Positions 54,035 through 63,069 of a stretch of 64,000 bases of DNA are shown piece by piece (position 1 is the first letter of the stretch; the number at the start of each line of letters is the position of its first letter). The position numbers and the translations under genes are program-made. This DNA is from Arsenicitalea aurantiaca (lineage in GTDB: Bacteria > Pseudomonadota > Alphaproteobacteria > Rhizobiales > Devosiaceae): assembly GCF_003994485.1 (NCBI RefSeq), contig NZ_RZNJ01000004.1:1-64000 (forward strand), read 5' to 3'. Below the pieces are notes generated by a model. That model ran no database searches. It was not told the DNA's origin and saw only the letters and a list, made by a program, of their open reading frames with translations.

Positions 54035-55071
54035 GTCTTTCTTGTCCCAAGCAGCCTTTCGAGCGCCCGGTTGGAAACGCTGGCGAGGAGCGCCTCGAGG
54101 TCGCATTCTTTCGCGCTGGAAAGGGGGACGTCGGAGAGTTGAATGTTGACCCACTTGGCGAAGAGGCCGGGCTTTCGTGCAGGCGCCCCCCTCACGTCAA
54201 GCGATGCATCGCCGACGAGAACCGTCTTGCCACGAAAGGCTTGCCCGCGCAGGCGCATAGTGCCCCTGGACAATGGCCCGACTGACCCGGCGGCGACCGG
54301 TCCTATAAAGGGCTCGGGAAAGCCGGATTGATGCATGATTGTATGGAAATTTTCGAACAGCGCGGCGCGGCGCGGCGCATCGGCCCCGGACACTCGGAAG
54401 ATTTCGCCCGCGAATGTCGACGGGATGGCTGTGAAGAACAGCGCTCGCCAGACCACCTTAACTATCCATGCTGGCAGGCCGACGATGTTCACGCCTGCCG
54501 ATGCGGCGCGCAGCCGCCAGCGGGCAGACCGGTCAATCCGGCCGCGCTCGATCTCGGCTTCTGATAGGGGAAGGCCGTGGGCATCGGCGAAAGCGGCGAT
54601 GCGATCCGGCGCACAGACAGAGAACACGCGCTCGCGGTCACCGTCGCGCAGGTAGCCAGCATAGAGCAGTTTCTGCAGTAGGGTGACTAGCCCGACCGTA
54701 TCCGCCGTCCCCTGCGTTTCGAGATTGTCGAACAGGGCGTCTGTCAAGGGATCGGCGCCCAGTGCACCCCAGCTCATACCGTTCCAGAGATCGATCTTAA
54801 CGGCTTTGTGGCGCCCGTCAGGACCCCAACGCTGGACCAGGCAGATCTGCGTGAGATACCCTATGTCGGCCAGGCCCGCGACAGCCCAACCGCCGCGGCC
54901 AGCCGCTTCGGCGACAAGAGTGAGGGCTTCGCGGGCACGGTCGCGCTTCACCAGGACGTCGATGTCACCACCTTCCCTTGCGAACTCGTCAAGGCCGCGC
55001 AGCAGTAGATATTGCATTTGCCCGTCCAGCGCCGTGAGCACTAGGTCCGCTGCTGCCCGCTTGAACGCCAA
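54031..55071 (-). CDS. Nucleotidyltransferase-like protein, first gene of a cassette
   Basis: 346 residues. The N-terminus has YLLLRGLDEFAREGGDIDVL, in which GxDIDVLV resembles the paired acidic residues of pol-beta/MNT-type nucleotidyltransferases (hG-GSD..D..V pattern in a variant form). The remainder is helical with a membrane-near hydrophobic segment (NIVGLPAWIVKVVWRALFF). It is translationally coupled to the P-loop kinase gene and begins one base after the GT stop at 55073. Such proteins transfer a nucleotide to a small molecule or protein. The family assignment is only probable. Confidence 0.6.
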   Translation of the reverse strand: MAFKRAAADLVLTALDGQMQYLLLRGLDEFAREGGDIDVLVKRDRAREALTLVAEAAGRGGWAVAGLADIGYLTQICLVQRWGPDGRHKAVKIDLWNGMSWGALGADPLTDALFDNLETQGTADTVGLVTLLQKLLYAGYLRDGDRERVFSVCAPDRIAAFADAHGLPLSEAEIERGRIDRSARWRLRAASAGVNIVGLPAWIVKVVWRALFFTAIPSTFAGEIFRVSGADAPRRAALFENFHTIMHQSGFPEPFIGPVAAGSVGPLSRGTMRLRGQAFRGKTVLVGDASLDVRGAPARKPGLFAKWVNIQLSDVPLSSAKECDLEALLASVSNRALERLLGTRKT

Positions 55072-55072
55072 G

Positions 55073-56170
55073 CTATGTCTCCCGGATGTTTTGGTAGGCC
55101 ACGACTAAATCCGTCGAGGCGGCGTCCCAGTTAAGCCGGGTTTCGATTAATCGCCGTCCCCGCCTTGCCATAGCCGGCCAGTCGTCGCGTGTGTCAAGCG
55201 CCTTTCGCATTGCGCGCTCTATGCCAAACGCCGTCGGTTCGCACAGGACGAAAGCACCGGTATCGGCGAAATGGCTGGTGTCGGATGTGCGTGAGATAAT
55301 TGCCGGTACCCCCCGCGCGAGGGCTTCCATCGCGCCGAGCGAAAAAACGTCGGATTTCGATGGGTGGACGAACAGGTTGATGTCATCTAGGAAGGCAAGC
55401 TTGTCGGCGCCGAACTTCGGCCCCACGAGCTCGACGCCTGCCGCCCCCCATTGCCGGGTGATAACGTCTGCCTCGGCGGAGGCAGGACCAGCCAGCAGGA
55501 GCCGCATCCGGCCGTCGGTGTTAACCTTGGCGAAGGCTTCGCAAAGTGCGCCGAGGTTCTTCTCTCGGGCAATCCGTCCTATATAGCCGATCCTGAGATC
55601 CGGTCCGGGCCGTGGTCGTTCGCGAATGTTAGGGAAATCCTCAAGATCGACACCGTTGGGGATCACGCACATCGCCTTCGGCCGGAAGGCGGCCAAGGCC
55701 TCGGTGCTCTCCTCCTCGGTCAGGGCCTGTATCAAAGCCGCCCGCTCGAGATGCCGCCGCTGCAAGAGCATGTGGAAGAGCTGTTTCTGCAGGAAGTTCT
55801 TCAGGGAGATCCGGGCGGGGGCAATCCCGGCATGGAGGGTGACGACATAGGGCTTTGCATGCCTTTCGCAAACCCGCCCAACCCAGATGTTGAGGGGCGC
55901 GTAGGTTCCGTGCAGATGCACCACGTCGGCCGCCATGACAGCCTGGTGCATGGCGGTGCGGAAGGCCCGGTTCCATTTCGTGTAGACGGTGACCGCGAAG
56001 CCGTCGCGCTGGATCACTTCCCCCTCATGCGCGGCTGTTTGCGCTTTGCCCAACACAGTGACCGATACTCCGTGCTTGGCGCTGTATTTGGCGAGGCCGG
56101 CGATGACTTGATTTACACCATTAGCGCGGTTCTTGTCCGCCTTGCCTAGAATGACGTGCAGAACCTTCAA
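55073..56170 (-). CDS. Glycosyltransferase, GT4 family, start region disturbed by IS630 remnant
   Basis: About 365 residues from TTG 56170 (AAGGG 10 bases upstream), where the typical GT4 opening LKVLHVILGKADKNRANGVN begins. The donor domain contains LRIGYIGRIAREKNLGALCE, LLLAGPASAEADV and HPSKSDVFSLGAMEALARGV (E-x7-E type region). The frame stays open to 56569, but those extra residues are antiphase transposase sequence, so the ATG there is not the true start. GTG 56203 is another candidate. The original start and promoter may have been altered by the insertion. Confidence 0.82.
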   Translation of the reverse strand: MKVLHVILGKADKNRANGVNQVIAGLAKYSAKHGVSVTVLGKAQTAAHEGEVIQRDGFAVTVYTKWNRAFRTAMHQAVMAADVVHLHGTYAPLNIWVGRVCERHAKPYVVTLHAGIAPARISLKNFLQKQLFHMLLQRRHLERAALIQALTEEESTEALAAFRPKAMCVIPNGVDLEDFPNIRERPRPGPDLRIGYIGRIAREKNLGALCEAFAKVNTDGRMRLLLAGPASAEADVITRQWGAAGVELVGPKFGADKLAFLDDINLFVHPSKSDVFSLGAMEALARGVPAIISRTSDTSHFADTGAFVLCEPTAFGIERAMRKALDTRDDWPAMARRGRRLIETRLNWDAASTDLVVAYQNIRET

Positions 56171-56216
56171 TCCACCGAGACCCTTCTGTTTTGCATCCCG
56201 CACATCTTGTGTGCTG

Positions 56217-57075
56217 CTAGCGGATTTTTTCCAAATTGGTAACCCTTGATTCTGAGCGGCGATGAAGCCCTCGGGGTCCGTGTTCCCGACGAAGGGACTT
56301 CGATTTGACGGCATAGTACTCACGAACGAAGCGGTTGATGACTGCTTGGCGATCGACAACCGAGTGAAAGAAGCCGTGCTTGAGCCTGTGTCGGGGGAGT
56401 TTGGCAAAGAATTCTTCGACGACATTGAGCCGGGAGAGGAGGTCGCGTGAAGTGGTGACGGTGGCGCTGGATGTTCTGCGCGATGACCTCGCCATCGAGC
56501 AGGTTGAGCGCGGTATACAACGTGCTTGTGCCGCAGTGCTTGTAGTCCGTGGGTCATGATGCCGGCCATGCCCTTCTCATGGGCAGGCCAGGATGGGCGC
56601 GGTCAAGCTCCGGGATCTGGCTCTTTTCATCGAACGAAACCACCGCATCGGCCGGCCGATCAAGACATGGACTAATAATGGTGAAGGGCTTCTCGGCGAA
56701 GGCCGGATCGCCAGAGGCGTTGAACTGCCGCCAGTCTTGAGGGCTGAGGCCACGGACTGTTCAGATGCTCTGCACCCTCCACGCCGCTGGCCCGAGGACC
56801 CTAGCCACCGCGCGCAGCGCCCAATCGTCGCCTCATGCGGCGGCGGCAGCTCCTGCGTCAGACAGGCAGATCCCGGCAACACCCTCTGGCGAGACCTATG
56901 TCTTTCCGGGCGAGCAGGAGTACTCGCGAGGGAGACCGCCGACGCCCTAAAGCATGATCCGCTCCTGCCAGCACCACACGCGGATCTTGCATTTGCCGGT
57001 CTCGACCATGATTGCCGTGGTGCCAATGCCGTCGCCGCCCCCAAGTACGATCCTCGCCCCGTAGAAGGGCTTCTG
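56217..57075 (-). pseudogene. IS630-family transposase, multiply frameshifted
   Basis: The DDE segment SFDEKSQIPELDRAHPGLP and the late VVEEFFAKLPRHRLKHG match IS630 transposases; in-frame stops follow TGKCKIRVWCWQERIML and SPGKT. Not functional. Confidence 0.8.
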
Positions 57076-57080
57076 TAGCT
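56217..57080 (-). mobile_element. Decayed IS630-family element within the polysaccharide locus
   Basis: The minus strand, read over several frames, gives nearly the whole transposase order: GIGTTAIMVETGKCKIRVWC; LTQELPPPHEAT; GLSPQDWRQFNASGDPAFAE; AVVSFDEKSQIPELDRAHPG; YKHCGTSTLYTALNLLDGEV; LSRLNVVEEFFAKLPRHRLK; HGFFHSVVDRQAVINRFVRE. At least three frameshifts and three stops interrupt it. Ends are not clear. The element separates the Wzy-like gene from the GT gene and has altered the reading frame at both. Confidence 0.82.
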
Positions 57081-58328
57081 CCTTGGGGCTCGACGGGCAT
57101 TGTGCAGATCGTAGATTGCCATTCCGATCAGGAACAACTCGAAAGTTGTCTTAGAATAGAAAACACCGTGCGCCACCAATGTTTTAACCAGAATCGAGGT
57201 CGTGAGAAGCAATATCACCAACGCGGCCGTCGCAACCCGGCGATCGCCGGTTCGGCGCGCTTCCTGAATACCTGCTGCTGCAAGCCGGTAGAGTTTGTAG
57301 ATGAAGAGTACGAAGGCGGCGAGGCCCATAAAGCCTGCCTTGAGGTATATCGTAACGTAGCCGTTGTGGAAGAAGGGAATGTTCTGAAGCCTATCGTCGA
57401 ACGGTCCGACGGCAAAGCTGCCGAAGCCTACACCGATGATCCGGGCGAGGCCGCCGACTTTCTCGATCTCCTGAGTGCCGATATAGGCCTCGTATCCCCT
57501 CCAGTTGTCGCTGATGTCCTGCATACCCGCGTAATCTGATACTTGGAGCTCATTCAGGGACCCAAGCATCTTGGCAAGGAAGTCGGTGCCTTCCGATGCG
57601 GCGCGCGTCACGGGTTGAGGCGCAATTTGCAAGAATGGCGCGACGGTGAGAAGCAAGATGGCGGTGATCATCGCGAAACGGATCCACCTGCGGTTGAAGT
57701 AGACCAGAACCAATGAAATTAACGCGATCGCGATGTCGACACGCGAAAGCGAAATGAAGATGAGCGACAGATTTACCAGCAGAATACAACCGCATCTCCA
57801 GTTATTTTTTAGCAAGAGAGGTGACGGGTAAATCGCTAGGAGCAACAGCACTGCGTAGGTCGATGCCCTGCTGTCGAGCCCGTAGCTGTAACGATTCTCG
57901 AGCGATACACCGATGATTCCGGCTCCGAAAAGGAAGTCAGAGAATATCAACAGGCTAGATGCAGTCAGAACGTAGATTAATGTCTTCAAAATACGTGTAA
58001 AATCGGCTCCCGGTTTCAAAAAGGTCAGGCCAGCAAATAGCAAAAATACCGGAGCCATGAAGAAGTAGATGTCCTTGCTCGTATTCCAAGCAGAGAACTG
58101 GTAGGGAGAAATCACTAGCGTTGAAAGTGTCGCAATAAGAAAGATGGCCACCAAGGCCCAAATGCCCGCCGCTTGGAGCATTGCCTTGCTGGGGCGGCGT
58201 TTCATAGCAGAATACAGGACCAAGGCGGTCGTAATAGCAGCGAATGGAATGTACGCGAGGAACAAGTAGGACATCGCTAAGGCGGCAACGAACGCGCTGG
58301 ACCTGCTGATTCTGAAAATGCTCGGCAT
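56577..58328 (-). CDS. Wzy/O-antigen-ligase-like membrane protein with IS-derived C-terminal extension
   Basis: 583 codons, of which about the first 420 are genuine: about ten to twelve membrane segments (ALAMSYLFLAYIPFAAITTA, FMAPVFLLFAGLTFL, YAVLLLLAIYP), and a large periplasmic loop before SFAVGPFDDRLQNIPFFHNG, the N-x-F/L-H-N-G pattern of Wzy/WaaL proteins. After MAIYDLHNARRAPRSY the sequence becomes arginine/serine-rich and is antiphase IS630 transposase sequence down to the stop at 56577, so the natural stop has been lost. It should polymerise repeat units or ligate the glycan in the inner membrane. Whether the long foreign tail is tolerated is unknown. Confidence 0.8.
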   Translation of the reverse strand: MPSIFRISRSSAFVAALAMSYLFLAYIPFAAITTALVLYSAMKRRPSKAMLQAAGIWALVAIFLIATLSTLVISPYQFSAWNTSKDIYFFMAPVFLLFAGLTFLKPGADFTRILKTLIYVLTASSLLIFSDFLFGAGIIGVSLENRYSYGLDSRASTYAVLLLLAIYPSPLLLKNNWRCGCILLVNLSLIFISLSRVDIAIALISLVLVYFNRRWIRFAMITAILLLTVAPFLQIAPQPVTRAASEGTDFLAKMLGSLNELQVSDYAGMQDISDNWRGYEAYIGTQEIEKVGGLARIIGVGFGSFAVGPFDDRLQNIPFFHNGYVTIYLKAGFMGLAAFVLFIYKLYRLAAAGIQEARRTGDRRVATAALVILLLTTSILVKTLVAHGVFYSKTTFELFLIGMAIYDLHNARRAPRSYRSPSTGRGSYLGAATALAPRQSWSRPANARSACGAGRSGSCFRASAVSLASTPARPERHRSRQRVLPGSACLTQELPPPHEATIGRCARWLGSSGQRRGGCRASEQSVASALKTGGSSTPLAIRPSPRSPSPLLVHVLIGRPMRWFRSMKRARSRSLTAPILACP

Positions 58329-58435
58329 ATGCCCTCGGCTTTGATCAGTCCGCGAGACTCAGTCTGGAGCGCGGTGAACCCGATGGATTATCCGGCGCAC
58401 TAGCGTGTGTCAGACAGTCTCCGTCTGCTTGACAC

Positions 58436-59365
58436 TCAGTCATGGCGGAGTCCAGCCCTGATCATGTGAAGCCCCGCGAGCATGCTGTACGATATCCGCA
58501 GTGCGCCTCGCTTGACCGGGCTATAGTTCGTGTAATTGTCTAGATAGTAGAGCCTGCTAGTGATGAATTGAAGCATCCGGCGACTTGAATTTCCTTTGGC
58601 CGAGGCTACGTGGGCATGAACCGCTCGAAACTTGGGAAAAACCATCATTCGACCACCTGTGCCTCGTACGCGGGCTGCAAGGATAGGCTCTTCACTGTAA
58701 AGAAAGACACTTTCGTCAAAGAAGTCGGTGTCCTGGAGGAACTGTGAGCGGATAAGGAGGCAGGAGCCATGCAATTTTTCCGCCTCCACCGGTGAAGAGC
58801 CTGTCGGTGGGAGCACCTTGGGGGCGGGACGCAGCATCCGTGGGCCTAATTGACGTATCCAGAGCAGTTCTTCCCAGAAGCCCGTCTCGCGCAGCGGATG
58901 CTCATCCTGGCCGAACAGATTGACAAGGCGGGAAGCGCCCACGACACAATCAGGCACGCTTTGCATCTCGGCCCAGAGGCCCGACAGATAGTCGGAGTCT
59001 GTGATCCGCACATCGGGGTTTGCGACAAGCACAGCCTCGCAGCCTGCGGCCACCGCTAGCCGGGCGCCAATATTGTTGCCAGCGGAATATCCGCCGTTAG
59101 ACTCGCTGCGCAAGAAGACCGCTGGCAATGCGGCCACCACCGCCGGGTTGGCATCTGCGACGGCAAGCACCCGGCCCTCAGGCAGCGCGGCAAGGAAATC
59201 CGCCTCCATCCGTGCGCGTTCCTCTGGACGTGAGGCATTGTCCACCACAATCAATTTGAGATCTACGTAGGATTGGGCGATGAGCCCCGTGAGGCACTCG
59301 GACAGGTCAGATGTGCTGTTGTGGGTCAAAACGATCGCGCCGATGCGTGACGGATTGCCGGTCAT
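58436..59365 (-). CDS. Glycosyltransferase, GT2 family (rhamnosyltransferase-like)
   Basis: 309 residues of GT-A fold. IGAIVLTHNSTSDLSECLTG opens the domain, LIVVDNASRPEERARM gives the nucleotide site, and NGGYSAGNNIGARLAVAAGC followed by VLVANPDVRI (variant DxD region) is the pattern of RfbF/WbbL-type rhamnosyltransferases. With dTDP-rhamnose made in the same locus, rhamnose transfer is a good guess. Lies 107 bases before the Wzy-like gene start. Confidence 0.88.
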   Translation of the reverse strand: MTGNPSRIGAIVLTHNSTSDLSECLTGLIAQSYVDLKLIVVDNASRPEERARMEADFLAALPEGRVLAVADANPAVVAALPAVFLRSESNGGYSAGNNIGARLAVAAGCEAVLVANPDVRITDSDYLSGLWAEMQSVPDCVVGASRLVNLFGQDEHPLRETGFWEELLWIRQLGPRMLRPAPKVLPPTGSSPVEAEKLHGSCLLIRSQFLQDTDFFDESVFLYSEEPILAARVRGTGGRMMVFPKFRAVHAHVASAKGNSSRRMLQFITSRLYYLDNYTNYSPVKRGALRISYSMLAGLHMIRAGLRHD

Positions 59366-59603
59366 GTCGCCCCCAACGGACCTGTTTCGGCGCGCGGGTC
59401 CGTCTTTTCCACCTGCCTTGGATTTTCCGCAGGGAGCGTCTCAAAAGTTGTCACTCTTTCTTGTGGCCCAGGCTGCAGGCCTTCCGGACAAGCCGACATG
59501 TGCTGCATGTATGCAGCAATCTGCGTTCGGTCATGCCAGAGACGTGCACCCGCCGGATTCGCCGTCAGGCCTGGAAGGCCGGCTGCCCTTTTGTCGAACA
59601 GGA

Positions 59604-60614
59604 TCATATCCCCCAAAGATCGCGCAATACGCTTGCTGGGCCCTTGGCGTATCTCCAATATCCCGCAGAGATCGATGCTCGGAGCGCCAGAAACGGGTTG
59701 CGACTATCGCGCAGGCGTTCACGGAGCGACAGATGGGAGATCTTCGATGAGATCTGACGCAAAGCTTCGGCCTTGTGGCGTTTCGCTCGAAACGTTGGGG
59801 CGGCCGAAATATTGTGTCCAAGCCGTGTCAGCGCTTCGATGAGGGCCAGGGACTGCCCCCTCCTGGCTGCCGTACGAGCCTGCGCGCCAACAGCCTTACT
59901 CAGACTATCTTTCTTCGTGGTCTGACGTCCGTGGCGCCGATACCGCACAAGTTTTTCGTCGAGGGCCACCGCTTGCCATCCGGTTGCTATGACATGAAGG
60001 GCCAACCACGTGTCATGGGTCATGCCGCGTGGATCCGCGTTGATGGGGCAGAAAGGACTAATGCTCTGTTCTCGAAAAGCAGCGGCCATTCCGTAAACGA
60101 AGTTTCCGCCCCGTAGTAACTCACCAACTGGATCGTGCTGAAAACGTCGGCGACGCTGCGAGTTGAACCGAATCTGTTGCCAAAGCGACTTGGGTAATGA
60201 CCGGCCTCGGGCGTCAATTTGAGAGGCATCACAGAATACTAGACCGATGGCAGGATCGCGTTCGAAGGCGGCCACGAACCTCTCGATTTTCTTTGGCTCC
60301 CAAACATCATCCTGATCGCAAAAAAAGACGTAAGTGCCTCGGCATGCGGCCAAGGCTTTGCCGAAAGCGTGATTGACCCCGGCGTTCGCAGTGCCCTCGA
60401 TAATCTCGACACGGAATGGCGCGCGGGTTTTTAACTTCTTTAGGAGGGATACGGTGTCATCCGAAGAGGCGTCATCATATATGATAAGCTCGTCGGGCTG
60501 GCGGGTCTGTTTCATCAGGCTTTCAAACTGCTCCTCGAGGAACACCCGCCCTTCGAAAGTCGCCATTGCGATGGAGATCCCGGACTTTTGCGTATAGGGT
60601 GAACCTGTCGACAT
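59604..60614 (-). CDS. Glycosyltransferase, GT2 family
   Basis: 336 residues. The N-terminus ISIAMATFEGRVFLEEQFES, LIIYDDASSDDTVSLLKKL and FFCDQDDVWEPKKIERFVAA (DxDD motif) mark a rhamnosyl/galactosyl-type GT2 enzyme of polysaccharide clusters. The C-terminal 100 residues are basic and may contact the membrane. It starts 36 bases after the flippase stop; a 238-base gap without gene separates it from the next GT2 gene. Confidence 0.88.
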   Translation of the reverse strand: MSTGSPYTQKSGISIAMATFEGRVFLEEQFESLMKQTRQPDELIIYDDASSDDTVSLLKKLKTRAPFRVEIIEGTANAGVNHAFGKALAACRGTYVFFCDQDDVWEPKKIERFVAAFERDPAIGLVFCDASQIDARGRSLPKSLWQQIRFNSQRRRRFQHDPVGELLRGGNFVYGMAAAFREQSISPFCPINADPRGMTHDTWLALHVIATGWQAVALDEKLVRYRRHGRQTTKKDSLSKAVGAQARTAARRGQSLALIEALTRLGHNISAAPTFRAKRHKAEALRQISSKISHLSLRERLRDSRNPFLALRASISAGYWRYAKGPASVLRDLWGI

Positions 60615-60650
60615 ATCACAGCCAAACTTTGAAAGAGGACCTGGACAAAT

Positions 60651-61952
60651 TCACCGGTTGGACGGGCGCAACAGTATGCCCGGAATAAAGCCTAGGTGAC
60701 GTTTGACCAAAAACACGTTCATCGCGGTGGATGTCATAACGCCTGCTGCAACTCCGATCGATGCGCCCACGGCGCCGAACGGACCGATTAGCAGGATGCA
60801 GAGCGTGATATTGACGCATAAAGCCAAAGCCTGTGAGGCCAAAACTATCCTTTCGCGCCCTCCCATAGTTAAGAGCATGCCGGCATGGCCGAATGCCATT
60901 GAAATCACCTGGGGCACCGAGACGATCACCATTGGCAGGTAGGAGTTCTCGTCGTACGGCGAGCCGAACAACAGGCCGAGGATCTGTGGCCCAACTAAAA
61001 GAATAGAAATTGCTAGGGGAAGGGACGTTAAGAACATCAATTGGGAGGACTGGCGCACAATATCCCTTTGCTGTCCGATATCGCCTGATCGTATGGCCGC
61101 CACCATGTGGGGGCCAATGATCGTGGACAAAACGTGGAAGGGGATGATGACGAACATCGCCCCACGTTCTGCCACTCTGAGATAGGCCACAACTTCTTCC
61201 TGTCCCATGAAGCCTGAGATCAAAACTGCGACTTGAGTACTGAGTAGGGCTGTCGCACTCATTATCATGAAAGGAAGCAGGGCCCGTCGCCAACGAGGCT
61301 GGTCGGTCTCGTCGGAGCTGGCCTCTCCCACCACTGGAGGTTGGACCCGCCACAACATGATCGAGGCCAGTCCGAATACCAGCACTGTCACCGCGAAATA
61401 CCACCAAAGCGCGTTTGCGGCAGATGTCAGTCCCAGCTTCGCCAGTCCGAGGTACCCGAGGATCAGCAGCGTGGGCTGCAACACCTGGTTTGGCCATTCG
61501 GCCAGAAAGGAGCGACCCAACCCCTTGAGGATGCCGTTACGGATTGCGTTCAATCCAAAGAAGGGGACAATAATAAATGCAATCAGAAGGTGCTGGGCGA
61601 GCATGTCCCGAGAGACTGCATTCCAAACCAGAAAAACTAGGCAAATGGCGAAGCTGACCAGAACCACCCACCTATAGGCCTCTATCACTACGCCGCGATA
61701 AGCTGGCCAATTTTTACTCTGCGCGTAGCCGGCGACCTCTCGAATCAGCAGCATCGGCAACCCGCCCGAGACCGGAATCGCCAGGACAGTAGCCATAGAC
61801 AAGGCGAAGCCGAAAATTCCGAAATCGGCCACGCTCAGGGTTCGCGCCAGCACGATGTTCGCTACCAGGAGCAGCGGAATACCTAGCAGATACAGGCCTG
61901 ATACGCCCGCAAAACTCCGCAAGATTGATCGGCGAGACAATTGTGTCAGCAT
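60651..61952 (-). CDS. Polysaccharide flippase, Wzx-like
   Basis: 433 residues with about twelve to fourteen membrane segments (GLYLLGIPLLLVANIVLA, FGFALSMATVLAIPVSGGLP, VLALCVNITLCILLIGPFGA). The pattern LARTLSVADFGIFGFALSMA is characteristic of the MVF/MATE-like polysaccharide export family. It moves lipid-linked repeat units across the inner membrane. ATG 61952 is preferred over 62015 since the helix begins soon after; the added 21 residues are unlike the family. Confidence 0.88.
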   Translation of the reverse strand: MLTQLSRRSILRSFAGVSGLYLLGIPLLLVANIVLARTLSVADFGIFGFALSMATVLAIPVSGGLPMLLIREVAGYAQSKNWPAYRGVVIEAYRWVVLVSFAICLVFLVWNAVSRDMLAQHLLIAFIIVPFFGLNAIRNGILKGLGRSFLAEWPNQVLQPTLLILGYLGLAKLGLTSAANALWWYFAVTVLVFGLASIMLWRVQPPVVGEASSDETDQPRWRRALLPFMIMSATALLSTQVAVLISGFMGQEEVVAYLRVAERGAMFVIIPFHVLSTIIGPHMVAAIRSGDIGQQRDIVRQSSQLMFLTSLPLAISILLVGPQILGLLFGSPYDENSYLPMVIVSVPQVISMAFGHAGMLLTMGGRERIVLASQALALCVNITLCILLIGPFGAVGASIGVAAGVMTSTAMNVFLVKRHLGFIPGILLRPSNR

Positions 61953-62484
61953 AATACGCGCATGGCCTAAGTTGTGCTGAAATAGGATTGCCGTTAGTGG
62001 GCCGCGCAACGTCAAGAGCGCCGGTTGGAGCGAGCAATATTGTCAGCGGTTGCGCGCTACTCGATTGCACAGGATGGGTGATAGCGGCACGTCTGGAATG
62101 TGCAGGTTGGGAGATAGGCCGCGGCTCGATCGAAATCTCGTTGTAACGGCGGAACCGGACGTGGGAAGCATCGGAACTTCTGAAATATGCAACAGGGTTA
62201 GTCTCAATTGCCCTTAGGTGAGCGCAGAAGCGAGGCGGACGGCTGAGCCATTTTCTGCGAGAAGCCTAGAAATTAGATATTGTAGAAAATACCATTGGTT
62301 TGCCTGTGGTGCCCGTCAAGCTGTTCCGCCTGGTTTAGTCTTGAGAACCGCTCGCGGCCGGCTCTAGCGTTTGTATTGCATAGGGTCTCCAATGCTGCCG
62401 CACTCCGGGGTGAGCGCTCTCCCGCGGAGTCTTTGAATCTGGACGCCGGCGCCTACCAACTGGTTCCTGCGGGCGCAATGCGAC
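61953..62484. promoter_or_regulatory. Long leader between the NusG-like gene and the flippase gene
   Basis: About 530 bases without a gene. An AT-rich block (62265-62300) could be a minus-strand promoter, and a hairpin ACTCCG-x-GGG / CCC-CGGAGT (62402-62430) lies 55 bases after the NusG-like stop, without T-run. No JUMPstart/ops sequence was seen. The length and the position after an antiterminator gene suggest a regulated leader. Confidence 0.4.
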
Positions 62485-63069
62485 TCAGTTCGCACTAGCA
62501 ACGTCGTTGCGGGACAGCGTGACCGGAACACTCCGCCCGATGAATCCCATCAGCACCCGCACACGCTCCGGTCCATCCAAGCGGTCCAGCGCGCCAGAAA
62601 ACCCGCTGAGCGGCCCCGCTATCACCTTTACCTGCTGACCGGATGAGAGTTCCAAACGCGTTTTACTATTGCCAAAGACCTGCTGCAACTCGGCCATGGC
62701 CAGTTCGGATACCGGCAGCGGGCGATCCCCGCTCATCACCAGCGAGCGCACGCCGAAGGTGCCATTGATTGACCGCCACCGATGGGTGGAGAGTTCAATC
62801 TGCACGAAGATATAGCCCGGAAAAAGCGGCACGCTCACGGAGCGGAACTGGCGGGCGTGACGAATGGTCTTTTGGAGCCGCGGGGCGAATACCACGAAGC
62901 CTTGGTCTTCCAAGTGCCACACTGCCAGCCGTTCCTTGTTCGCATTGGTCTGGACTACATACCACCGCGCGGCCGCGGTGGCGTCCTCCGCCCGTGCGGC
63001 ACTGGACGCCAGCGCTCGGGATGCCGCCGAGTTGGATCCGCTCAGACCCTGACCAAGGCTCGTACTCAT
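62485..63069 (-). CDS. NusG-like transcription antitermination protein (RfaH-type paralogue)
   Basis: 194 residues. The NGN domain is clear: WYVVQTNANKERLAVWHLED, VFAPRLQKTIRHARQFRSVS and VPLFPGYIFVQIELSTHRWR; a KOW-like segment follows (SSGQQVKVIAGPLSGFSGAL). Compared with housekeeping NusG it has a 40-residue serine/alanine-rich lead. ATG 63069 overlaps the VanZ-like stop by 4 bases, with AGGAG 7 bases upstream. Paralogues placed at the head of long polysaccharide operons (RfaH, UpxY, LoaP) let RNA polymerase read through them. That is the likely job here. Confidence 0.88.
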   Translation of the reverse strand: MSTSLGQGLSGSNSAASRALASSAARAEDATAAARWYVVQTNANKERLAVWHLEDQGFVVFAPRLQKTIRHARQFRSVSVPLFPGYIFVQIELSTHRWRSINGTFGVRSLVMSGDRPLPVSELAMAELQQVFGNSKTRLELSSGQQVKVIAGPLSGFSGALDRLDGPERVRVLMGFIGRSVPVTLSRNDVASAN

